DNA of 61,921 bases from Clostridia bacterium (GTDB taxonomy: Bacteria > Bacillota > Clostridia > Peptostreptococcales > Anaerovoracaceae). Positions 1 through 7,287 of the stretch are shown in pieces. Each line of letters begins with the position of its first letter. Positions within the stretch are counted from its first letter, which is position 1. Position numbers and translations under genes: made by a program. Below the pieces are notes generated by a model. The model was not told the origin of the DNA, ran no database searches, and was given only the letters and a program-made list of their open reading frames with translations. Where the stretch lies: assembly GCA_910575405.1 (NCBI GenBank), contig CAJTER010000028.1, positions 1-61,921 on the forward strand. The letters are read 5' to 3'.

Positions 1-128
1 CATTTCTGTAAGGTGTTTTTCCTCGTGTCCCCTCTTTCTGTAATAGTAACCGCAACTCTCTTATCACGGCCTTTACAAGTGGAAATTATCTTTTCACTTC
101 AGCTTGTTATTTTTTATTTCTTTTTTTG

Positions 129-491
129 TTAAACCTTTAATAATGTTTTCTTTGCAATAAAATTATGAACACGCCTGTTATTTAAAACGTAAATGGAGCG
201 TGCATAATAATTGCCTTGCTTTGAAACCCGAACGGCTACTTTTACATATTCGTTATCTATTCGATATTCTTTTACATACTCAATAGATTGGTCGTTAGGA
301 TTAAGCCCAATATAATCAGGTGTTGCAAGAATTGCAGGTATGTCCATCCCATATTTTTTATAGTCAGCCGGATGAGATTTTTCCATATGTTTTATATTGC
401 TGTCTCCTAGATATATAGGGGTATTTTCATCTATGGGAAGATTTAGAAGAACAATAATTTTTTTGTCTATCTTTCCGACTTGATTTTTCAT
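129..491 (-). CDS. PBECR-like phage/ICE nuclease-domain protein
   Basis: A 120-residue protein. It resembles the small PBECR domains (phage Barnase-EndoU-ColicinE5/D-RelE-like nuclease) that occur in phage head proteins and integrative elements. The cues are an IYLGDSNIKHMEKSHP stretch near residue 27, a central YVKVAVRV strand and a C-terminal HNFIAKKTLL segment. It probably cleaves RNA or acts as a toxin, but this is family inference. No upstream phage structural gene is visible because the window begins here. The ribosome site is weak and far from this ATG, so the true start is uncertain. The AT-rich composition matches the other mobile-element genes to 3.3 kb. Confidence 0.55.
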   Translation of the reverse strand: MKNQVGKIDKKIIVLLNLPIDENTPIYLGDSNIKHMEKSHPADYKKYGMDIPAILATPDYIGLNPNDQSIEYVKEYRIDNEYVKVAVRVSKQGNYYARSIYVLNNRRVHNFIAKKTLLKV

Positions 492-550
492 GGTGGTAAT
501 TTATAACTTTCCTTTCTTAGATTGCTTATTGGAGACGGTTCTGGATTGGT

Positions 551-660
551 AAGGCCCAGTAGTGGGCCTGGTCACTGGTGTCCTACTGGCGGATAGGTTG
601 GGTATCTTCAAAATAGAGATACCTTGTAAGGGGTGTAACGAGACGTGACCCCCTTTTGCA
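551..660. other. Structured non-coding stretch with competing hairpins
   Basis: The gap between the nuclease-domain gene and the first regulator has no convincing ORF but is rich in inverted repeats. GGCCCA (553-558) pairs with TGGGCC (563-568). CCAGTAG (556-562) can instead pair with CTACTGG (583-589), so these two stems exclude each other. GGTATCT (601-607 area) pairs with AGATACC (617-623 area). AAGGGG pairs with CCCCTT across 628-655. This suggests a folded RNA or attenuator belonging to the mobile element. Which strand is transcribed cannot be told. Confidence 0.4.
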
Positions 661-692
661 ACTTCAGGTCAGCATTGCCCCTAAGTTGGCAG

Positions 693-719
693 AACTATAC
701 GGTATGGTGCCGTATAGTT
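693..719 (-). terminator. Hairpin terminator after HTH gene
   Basis: A perfect 10-bp inverted repeat, AACTATACGG (693-702) and CCGTATAGTT (710-719), lies directly after the TAA stop of the minus-strand regulator. It probably ends that transcript, although the U-tract is poor. Confidence 0.5.
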
Positions 720-1295
720 TTAATCCGTAATGGGCTCAAGATAAATTTCTACACAAAGATTATCACCAAATTCACGGCACTCATCAGCCAACCTTGTTTC
801 AACACAAGCTATCAGAGCATTTACGATCGTATCCTTAAAGATGATTTTCTGCCTTGGAGTCATAAGCTGATACATCTGCTTAAATGCATTTAGGGCTTTT
901 TCATCTTCTTGTCGTCTCTCTTCATCAACAGAAAATGATGGTTCAATAGTGCCACTAAAAAAATTACATGGATCCGATGAATCAATATCCAAGTCTGTTG
1001 CGGTATAAAAAACCCATTTAGCAGGATACTTCTGAATTGTAATATCAACTGAATATAGATTGTTCTGTAGGTATTCACAGTTGATAGAATAATCATATGG
1101 AAGATAACTAAAAAAATGGTCGGGTGTTATGTGTAAATAGTTGCATAGAGTATTTAGCGTATCAAACTTTATCCCTCCCGAATAATCACTATTCAATGCG
1201 GTCAAGGTGGTTCGTGATATACCAGTATCTTTTGATACCTGTGTTATTTTTAAATTCCTTTCGGCTAGCAATACCGCTAAATTACAGTCAATCAT
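720..1295 (-). CDS. Cro/C1-type HTH regulator with C-terminal extension
   Basis: A 191-residue transcription factor. Residues 1-65 form a Cro/C1 helix-turn-helix (TQVSKDTGISRTTLTALNSD), followed by a ~125-residue region I do not recognise. I chose the ATG at 1295 because a GGAGG lies 7 bases upstream; a longer reading to 1334 has no such site. It is divergent from a smaller HTH gene that shares a very similar recognition helix (GLSRATLTALYNE). The pair forms a lysogeny-like or ICE-type switch. It is likely the element's repressor, binding repeats in the 1296-1443 spacer. Confidence 0.8.
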   Translation of the reverse strand: MIDCNLAVLLAERNLKITQVSKDTGISRTTLTALNSDYSGGIKFDTLNTLCNYLHITPDHFFSYLPYDYSINCEYLQNNLYSVDITIQKYPAKWVFYTATDLDIDSSDPCNFFSGTIEPSFSVDEERRQEDEKALNAFKQMYQLMTPRQKIIFKDTIVNALIACVETRLADECREFGDNLCVEIYLEPITD

Positions 1296-1331
1296 ATTAA
1301 TACCTCCATACATATAGTAGCATGTAAAACA

Positions 1332-1423
1332 CATTTTGTCCAGTAAAGTTTACAAAATGCTATTGACATAGCGCGTTCTGGGTGGCATACTAAATGTACA
1401 AAATGAACAATAAAGTTTACAAA
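1332..1423. promoter_or_regulatory. Divergent promoter/operator region with repeated ACAAAATG
   Basis: The spacer holds a plus-strand promoter TTGACA (1363-1368), 17 bases, CATACT (1386-1391). Repeated elements surround it: AAAGTTTACAAA occurs at 1345-1356 and 1412-1423, ACAAAATG at 1352-1359 and 1398-1405, and its inverse CATTTTGT at 1332-1339. Placement on both sides of the promoter is typical of operators for a C1/Cro pair. Confidence 0.65.
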
Positions 1424-1443
1424 TTAGTTAAAGAAAGGGGAAA

Positions 1444-1659
1444 ATGGAAATTATGATAATCAATAGCGTGTCAACAAAACTAGGAGAAAAGAGAAAAAAT
1501 ATTACCGATGCGGCAAAAGAAACTGGACTATCAAGAGCAACTCTAACGGCATTATATAACGAAACATCGACAGGTATTACATATGGCACTTTAAATTCTC
1601 TCTGTCAGTATTTCGGATATGATGTTGGGGATTTATTGCGGTACAAGGAAGGCAAATAA
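1444..1659 (+). CDS. Small Cro/C1-type HTH regulator
   Basis: A 71-residue protein that is essentially one helix-turn-helix domain (XRE/YozG-like). The recognition region GLSRATLTALYNE is near residues 28-40. The start is supported by GAAAGGGG three bases before the ATG. It sits head-to-head with the larger HTH protein and downstream of repeated candidate operators, so it most likely acts as the opposing arm of the switch or controls the small genes after it. The sequence similarity between the two regulators' DNA-reading helices suggests overlapping operator use. Confidence 0.8.
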   Translation: MEIMIINSVSTKLGEKRKNITDAAKETGLSRATLTALYNETSTGITYGTLNSLCQYFGYDVGDLLRYKEGK

Positions 1660-1740
1660 AGGGCAGGTGTGGTGACTGTAAGGTACAATCCGTAGCAAGA
1701 GAAACCTTAAGCAAATACCAGAGAAAGGTGGTGAATTACC

Positions 1741-1953
1741 ATGAAAGATAAACTATCGTTGGCCGTGCTGGAGGATACGCTCAATTATGAGTATCAGGCC
1801 GGTCATGTAGATGACATTGCAAAATCGTGCCTGAATATGGCCGCTTATTACGAATATATCGGCATGATGCGTGCAGCTAGTATTCTGGGTTGGGATGTCA
1901 TAGAAGAGAATGGAAAGCACCAGGTGAAAGAAAGGAGTTATCAAAATGAATAA
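1741..1953 (+). CDS. Small hypothetical protein of the mobile element
   Basis: A 70-residue acidic protein, not recognised. It has no membrane segment or signal peptide and is predicted mostly helical (LEDTLNYEYQAGHVDDIAKS). A good AAGGTGG ribosome site precedes the ATG. It overlaps the next gene by 8 bases, so the two are translationally coupled. The position after a Cro-like gene is where phages and ICEs keep small early genes. Confidence 0.6.
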   Translation: MKDKLSLAVLEDTLNYEYQAGHVDDIAKSCLNMAAYYEYIGMMRAASILGWDVIEENGKHQVKERSYQNE

Positions 1954-2158
1954 GCAGGACTTAATCAGGGACATGACTAAATTTGCCGGGAACCGGCCAT
2001 TCATTACGAAAACCAAGTTAGGCCGCTTCCTGGGCCGGCAGGATACTTACGCCCGGCATCTGGTCCAGGGCCTGGATAAAATCCCCGGAGAGGTAAAAGG
2101 GGATAAGTATTACATACCGGACGTTGTAGAGCGGATTTTGCAGGAAAGGAGGGTGTAG
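1946..2158 (+). CDS. Small DNA-binding-like protein (excisionase/HTH type)
   Basis: A 70-residue basic protein. Its layout (ITKTKLGRFLGRQDTYARHLVQGL then a KYYIPDVVERI segment) resembles short winged-helix DNA-binding proteins used by phages and conjugative elements. The start is supported by GAAAGGAG upstream, within the end of the previous gene. Role in excision or replication control is inference. Confidence 0.55.
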   Translation: MNKQDLIRDMTKFAGNRPFITKTKLGRFLGRQDTYARHLVQGLDKIPGEVKGDKYYIPDVVERILQERRV

Positions 2159-2159
2159 G

Positions 2160-2477
2160 GTGCAGCTGATAAATAGGGAAAACCCAAGGAAAGGCTTTAC
2201 ATTTTTATTAAGTTTTTATCAGGCAACAGAAAATTTGAGTGATGAGGTAAGGCTGGAATGCTTAGATACTGTAATCCGTTATGGATTATATAACGAAGAA
2301 AAGACAGATAATGATATTGCAAAGATAATTCTGGCAATGGCGAAATCTAATAATGTGGCACCACTTTTAGATAGAAAGGAAAAAAATGAATGGCAACGAA
2401 AAAAACTAATCAATCTGGACGGCTTTGGTGGCTTCAATTACAATTTGCATTTTTTTACTAGAAAAATCAATAATTAG
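2160..2477 (+). pseudogene. Truncated DUF6291-type replication-like protein
   Basis: It opens with GTG after a strong GGAGGG. The first ~65 residues match the DUF6291 N-terminal domain of phage and ICE replication proteins (GFTFLLSFYQATENLSDEVR, then YGLYNEE). After about residue 75 the similarity stops and the frame runs into the minus-strand DUF3644 gene, ending at 105 residues. The usual linker and DNA-binding part are absent, so this is a 3'-truncated relic. The overlap of two broken genes at 2400-2477 marks a deletion junction. Confidence 0.65.
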
Positions 2478-3279
2478 ACTTAGTACATATTGATTAAATC
2501 CGGACTTATAGCCCAATTTGACATGCTCCTTTTTTAACCGTTCTTGTATAGCGGTTACGACATTACGAAAAGAGTATTTATGTGTATCAGATGGATCCTT
2601 AAGCTCTTTGAGGGGAGCCACTTTTGTATCAGAATCAGCACATATACTTACGATAAAATCAGCTTCAGATTTTTTCTTAGTAATATAAAGGTTTTGTTTT
2701 ATATTAATTAATTGAAAATTTTTCCGAATCATAAACATTACTTAAAACATCAATTTCATTTGCCTGCTGTATAAGCTTTTTAGCAATTTCCGGTGAGTAT
2801 TTTAGTTTAATTTCTTCATTTGTCAGAGGTTCATATCTTGCTGAAATTGTTAAAAAGTTTTGTGAAATATATTCCGTTATATCTTCATTGTGGAATCGTT
2901 TAATTTCATTAACATAGTTTAGTACACATGCTTGGAACAGTGGAGCATATTTCACTTCGTAATCCTCTGTGATATAGTGCGTACTAATATTTCTCAATTC
3001 TATTATCTTCTCAAGATTGAGGCGAATCCGTGTGTTTTTATCAGTATAAATTTTTCTTATTACATTTTCAACGCTTAAAGTTCTATCCGGTTTATCTTTA
3101 TAATAGATACTCTCGCCACGGTTTAACAATGTTGCTTTCAACATTAATTCCCAGGCATTTATAATAAAGAATGAGAAGCCTTCAATTCGATATTTAATTG
3201 TTGGTTTGTTGTAGATTTCTAAGCCCATAATAAAAGCTTCAATACTTTTTTCAACTAATCGCTTTGATATGTTTTCCAT
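2406..3279 (-). pseudogene. Frameshifted, truncated DUF3644 (HEPN-like) protein
   Basis: The first 191 residues (start at 3279, preceded by GAGGAG) match DUF3644: TIKYRIEGFSFFIINAWELM, then an RNISTH motif of the R-x4-H type found in HEPN ribonucleases. The frame stops at 2704. The family's next block (NLYITKKKSEADFIVSI) continues in another frame from about 2700 to 2406. One indel, probably in the A/T run near 2715-2725, separates them. The C-terminus is also cut after the VLSLIIDF strand. DUF3644 proteins are linked to phage defence; this copy is probably dead. Confidence 0.7.
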
Positions 3280-3546
3280 TTTGTTACTCCTCTTTTTTGC
3301 CGCCTTCAAGGTACTTCATTATATCACAAAAAACTTCAATATTATGTGCAGCAAGAAAAGAAAATCGCTGTATTAGGGAAACAGTGGGAACAAGAAGACC
3401 AGCACAGGCATACAAGGCATCGGTGCAGATGGGCTCCGCTATAGATCACTAAGAGTTGGAAGCTGTAAAACTATTTAATTTCAGGCGTTTGGCGGGTTTT
3501 CTCTATGCTCCGGGAATTTTTCTGTGTACAGAGCGGGCCGGTATGG

Positions 3547-3552
3547 TATAAT
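3547..3552 (+). promoter_or_regulatory. Extended -10 promoter for trmO operon
   Basis: TGGTATAAT ends at 3552, 63 bases before the trmO ATG. No good -35 is seen, so this reads as an extended -10 promoter. The rest of the gap 3280-3614 holds only short stop-filled frames and nothing recognisable. It marks the change from the AT-rich remnant to normal chromosome. Confidence 0.5.
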
Positions 3553-3614
3553 CCATATATAAAAAGCATTCAAAAGGAGGCAGAATGGGGAAATGAATAT
3601 CGAAAGGAGACGCC

Positions 3615-4307
3615 ATGAGTCAGATTAATCCAATCGCCCATATCCATACGGATTTTCCGGAGAAATTCGGAATCCCGCGCCAGAGCGGCCTGGTGGAGGA
3701 GCTTGAGGGGTGGATCGTCATGGAAACGGAATTTCGAAATCAAGAGGCCTTCCGCGGACTGGAGGGATTTACCCATATCTGGCTCATCTGGCAGTTTTCA
3801 GAGAGTCTGTGCAAGGCGTGGTCGCCCACCGTCCGGCCGCCCCGGCTGGGAGGAAACCGGAGGATGGGAGTCTTTGCCACAAGATCCCCCTTCCGGCCCA
3901 ATTCCCTGGGGCTATCGGTAGTGCGACTTACCAAAATTGACCTGGCGCATCCGGAGTACGGCCCGGTTCTTTATGTTGCGGGAGCCGATCTGATGGATGG
4001 GACGCCCATTTTTGACATCAAGCCTTATGTGCCCCACGCGGACTGCAAAAGCGATGCTGAAGGCGGCTTCAGCGATAAGGTTCGGGACTACCGGCTCAAG
4101 ACAGAGATTGCCCAGGAGCACCTGCAGCAGCTTCCCGAAGGCAAGCGGGAAGCTCTGCGAAAAGTCTTAGAAGAGGATCCGAGACCGGCCTATCAGCGGG
4201 ATCCGGAGCGCGTCTACGGCTTTCCCTTCAGCGGATTTGAAATCAAATTTACTGTTAAAGACGGAATCCTGCGGGTCTGCGGCATAGAGAAAAGAGAGGA
4301 GATATAA
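3615..4307 (+). CDS. trmO: tRNA N6-threonylcarbamoyladenosine methyltransferase TrmO
   Basis: A 230-residue TsaA/TrmO (YaeB-UPF0066) protein, which N6-methylates t6A37 in tRNA using S-adenosylmethionine. The beta-barrel domain covers residues ~1-140 with family signatures FTHIWLIWQF, RRMGVFATRSPFRPNSLGLS and DGTPIFDIKPYVPHAD. The C-terminal extension ends in a typical DPRPAYQRDPERVYGF element. A GAAAGGAG lies before the ATG. The next gene starts two bases after the stop, so the two are cotranscribed. Confidence 0.93.
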   Translation: MSQINPIAHIHTDFPEKFGIPRQSGLVEELEGWIVMETEFRNQEAFRGLEGFTHIWLIWQFSESLCKAWSPTVRPPRLGGNRRMGVFATRSPFRPNSLGLSVVRLTKIDLAHPEYGPVLYVAGADLMDGTPIFDIKPYVPHADCKSDAEGGFSDKVRDYRLKTEIAQEHLQQLPEGKREALRKVLEEDPRPAYQRDPERVYGFPFSGFEIKFTVKDGILRVCGIEKREEI

Positions 4308-4308
4308 T

Positions 4309-4803
4309 ATGAACAACTGGAGATATAAATTATTTCAATTTATGCAGGGAAGGTATGGAATGGACGATTTAGGAAGATTCCTGCTGATTCTGACCATGAT
4401 TATCATTCTGGCTTCCAACTTCCGATTTTTGCACATTCTGTATCTGCCGGGAGTGCTGCTCCTTGCATACACCTATTTTCGTATTATGTCGAGAAACATT
4501 TATAAACGGCAGCAGGAAAATCAGAAATATATGGCGCTGAAATACAAATTTTCATCAAGAAGGGGCAGCAAGACTAATATGCAGCAGGGAAGCTGGAGCG
4601 GCAGGACAAACCCTGGCAGCGGAAACGCGAATGCTGGATATGGAAATCCAAACACCGAATACAAAGACGCGCAAAACAGCAGCCTGTCCTATAATTTTTA
4701 TCGCTGCAGGAACTGCGGACAGACGGTAAGAGTGCCCAAGGGAAAAGGTACCTTAAAAATTACCTGTCCCAGCTGCGGCAACTCTTTTATTGACCGAACT
4801 TAA
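4309..4803 (+). CDS. Membrane protein with C-terminal zinc ribbon
   Basis: A 164-residue protein. Two hydrophobic segments lie at about residues 24-53 and are followed by a Gly/Asn/Ser-rich linker. A C-terminal zinc ribbon has CRNCGQ and CPSCGN (two CxxC knuckles ~20 residues apart). Clostridia often carry this architecture downstream of housekeeping genes; no function is known. GAGGAG precedes the ATG. Probably a membrane-tethered metal-binding or adaptor protein. Confidence 0.75.
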   Translation: MNNWRYKLFQFMQGRYGMDDLGRFLLILTMIIILASNFRFLHILYLPGVLLLAYTYFRIMSRNIYKRQQENQKYMALKYKFSSRRGSKTNMQQGSWSGRTNPGSGNANAGYGNPNTEYKDAQNSSLSYNFYRCRNCGQTVRVPKGKGTLKITCPSCGNSFIDRT

Positions 4804-4885
4804 TACTGCGGCTTTCAAATACACCGTATAAAACCTCAGGCTTCTGCGAAACCTAAAGAAAAACAGGAGCAGCGAGGTTTTTATT

Positions 4886-6364
4886 ATGAAGAGATTCAGA
4901 ATGCCCAGCGCATTTACCATACTTTTTCTCATCATTCTTGTCATTGCGATTCTGACCTGGATCGTACCGGCGGGAAGCTATGAATATGTGGATGAAACGG
5001 CGGCTTCTCTGGAGCCGGTGCCGGGTACTTATCAGCAAACAGCCCAAAATCCTCAGGGGTTCTGGGAGGTGCTGCGGGCGCCCATTGAGGGCTTTTTTAA
5101 TGCAACGGATATCATTATTTTCATTCTGGTAATCGGCGGATTCCTGGGTCTGGTGACGGATACGGGAGCCATTGACGCGGGGATCGGCAGCATTGTAAAA
5201 CGGTTTTCCGGCAGAGAGACTCTGATGATCCCGATTTTGATGTGCATCTTTGCTCTGGGAGGGACGATCTTTGGCATGTGGGAGGAAACAATTGCCTTTT
5301 ACGTACTGGTGATCCCGGTTTTTGTTGCCGCAGGCTTTGATTCGATTACAGGCTTTGCCGTCATCTGCATGGGCGCAGGGATTGGATGCCTGGGCTCTAC
5401 GGTGAATCCCTTTGCCACAGGTATTGCCTCCGGCTTTGCCGGCATTTCCATTGGGGAAGGAATTGTTCTGCGGATTCTGATTTTGGCCGCGTGCCTGGCT
5501 CTGGCAATCTGGTACGTCATGGCATATGGAAAAAAGGTAAAAAGCGATCCTTCCAAATCCCTTGTCTACGATATGAAAGAAAGCAATGAACATCATTTCC
5601 TTTCCAGCAAAGCAGAAAAGATTGAGAAAATGACTGGAAAACAGAAGGCCGTTTTGTGGGTGTTCGGCCTCAGCTTTTTTATCATGGTGCTGGGGGTGAT
5701 TCCATGGGCAGAAAAGTTTGGAATTACTATCTTCGAGGATTTCAACAACTGGCTTCAGGGGATTCCCGGTCTGGGAACGGTTCTGGGGAAGATTACGCCT
5801 CTCGGATCCTGGTGGTTTGAGGATATTACGGTTTTATTTTTGCTGTCCTCTTTTATCTGCTGCCTCATATGGCGGTGGGGAGAGCTGCGGTTCATCGAGC
5901 TGTTTATCAATGGGGCAAAGGGGCTGCTGGATGTAGCGCTGATCATTGGAGTGACCAGGGGGATCGCCGTTGTTATGAATGACGGGGGAATGACGGCCAG
6001 CGTTCTTCACTGGGGAGAAGAGTCCCTGAAGGCTATGGGTTCTGTGGCTTTTACGGATTTGTCCTATCTGTTCTTTCTGCTCCTTTCTTTTCTGGTGCCA
6101 TCGACCTCGGGTCTTGCGGCTCTGTCCATGCCCATCATGGCGCCTATTGCTGATTTTGCGGGGGTAGGAAGAGATCTGGTTATTACCGCTTATTCCTGTG
6201 CCAGCGGAGTCGTCAATCTGATTACGCCTGCCAGCGGCGTGCTCATGGGTGCGCTTGCCATTGCGAGGGTATCCTACGGAGTCTATTTAAAATGGGTATG
6301 GAAGCTGCTCCTGATGCTTTTGGTGCTGGTACTGGTAATTCTCAGCGCGGCGGCAATCCTATGA
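4886..6364 (+). CDS. YfcC family permease
   Basis: A 492-residue polytopic membrane protein with about 12 helices. It resembles the YfcC/DcuC-like ion-transporter family. The first helix ends in WIVPAGSYEY, typical for YfcC. A conserved GGTIFGMWEETIAFY loop sits near residue 130, and a hairpin SGLAALSMPIMAPIADFAG near residue 410. Members are annotated as basic amino acid or C4-dicarboxylate antiporters, but the substrate cannot be read from sequence. The next gene overlaps its stop by four bases (ATGA), implying coupled translation. Confidence 0.85.
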   Translation: MKRFRMPSAFTILFLIILVIAILTWIVPAGSYEYVDETAASLEPVPGTYQQTAQNPQGFWEVLRAPIEGFFNATDIIIFILVIGGFLGLVTDTGAIDAGIGSIVKRFSGRETLMIPILMCIFALGGTIFGMWEETIAFYVLVIPVFVAAGFDSITGFAVICMGAGIGCLGSTVNPFATGIASGFAGISIGEGIVLRILILAACLALAIWYVMAYGKKVKSDPSKSLVYDMKESNEHHFLSSKAEKIEKMTGKQKAVLWVFGLSFFIMVLGVIPWAEKFGITIFEDFNNWLQGIPGLGTVLGKITPLGSWWFEDITVLFLLSSFICCLIWRWGELRFIELFINGAKGLLDVALIIGVTRGIAVVMNDGGMTASVLHWGEESLKAMGSVAFTDLSYLFFLLLSFLVPSTSGLAALSMPIMAPIADFAGVGRDLVITAYSCASGVVNLITPASGVLMGALAIARVSYGVYLKWVWKLLLMLLVLVLVILSAAAIL

Positions 6365-7263
6365 ACCGGCTGCCGCAAACAATCTACCATTACACCTCAT
6401 CAAAGGGACTGCACGGTATTTTGTCCTCCGGAGTACTTTATTTTACAGACAGTCTGTTTCTCAATGACAAAAATGAACGAAAAAATTTTTATCTTTTGCT
6501 GAAACAGTATTTGCAAAACTGGGAATGCGATGAAAAGGAGCTGCTGCTTTCCCGTTATTTTACAAAGCCGGATTATATAACCCGCTGTCTGGAACGAACG
6601 GATCCGGCAGACGAGCATGCATCCCGCTATTTTGTTCTATCCTGCTCCACAGAAAAAGACAGCCTTCCCATGTGGAACTATTACACGAGAAGTACACATG
6701 CGGCAGGCTATAATATTCATTTTGAAACGAAGAGTCTGGTGCACCAGCTGAAAAGCCATCCGATTTTAAAGACAGCAGGAAAGGGAGGCTCCCTGCTGTG
6801 CAGAGGGGTTGTCTACGAGGAGCATGTAAAAGAGACAATTTTAAAACAGGTGCTGGAACGGTTTGTATATCAGTGGGAGCGAGCTGGTGATGAGGCGAGC
6901 TGCAGCAGGCTTTTAAAGGCTCTGGACAGGGCTTTTGAAAAGCTCAGCTTATTTTATAAAGATAGAGCCTTTTCTCATGAAAAGGAAATTCGTATTGTGA
7001 TTTCCGCCAGCAACCGCAGCATTCATCGTCTGGCATACGATAGCGAGGAGCGGGAAAACAGCCCTTATCGCTTTCGACAGGTACGGGGAGCCCAGACGCC
7101 ATATCTGGCTTTGGATGTACTGGAAAAGGGAACGGCGATTACAGGTGTTACCGCAGGACCGGCCCTTGATAAAAAAACAGCAGTAAATGGAGTCGAATAC
7201 ATGCTGTATTTTTACGGGTTTCCAAAGACCTGCAAAGTTTCCGCAGTTCCCCTTCGCTATTGA
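6361..7263 (+). CDS. DUF2971 domain protein
   Basis: A 300-residue soluble protein of the DUF2971 type. It has the N-terminal IYHYTSSKGLHGILSSG motif, then FTDSLFLNDKNE, a central SCSTEKDSLPMWNYY and a late FSHEKEIRIV. These motifs recall ADP-ribosyltransferase-like folds, and DUF2971 genes are often accessory or defence-associated. Its biochemical role is not established. The ATG at 6361 overlaps the permease stop (ATGA). This start agrees with the family N-terminus better than an upstream in-frame ATG inside the permease gene. It is convergent with the ABC permease gene. Confidence 0.8.
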   Translation: MNRLPQTIYHYTSSKGLHGILSSGVLYFTDSLFLNDKNERKNFYLLLKQYLQNWECDEKELLLSRYFTKPDYITRCLERTDPADEHASRYFVLSCSTEKDSLPMWNYYTRSTHAAGYNIHFETKSLVHQLKSHPILKTAGKGGSLLCRGVVYEEHVKETILKQVLERFVYQWERAGDEASCSRLLKALDRAFEKLSLFYKDRAFSHEKEIRIVISASNRSIHRLAYDSEERENSPYRFRQVRGAQTPYLALDVLEKGTAITGVTAGPALDKKTAVNGVEYMLYFYGFPKTCKVSAVPLRY

Positions 7264-7287
7264 AGTTCGTTTGCCGCTTTATTGAAG

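Noticed and set aside
4853-5596. 247-codon open frame on the minus strand
   Set aside because: It lies opposite the YfcC-type permease, has a low-complexity Gln/Asn/His-rich composition and no ribosome site; it is a shadow frame.
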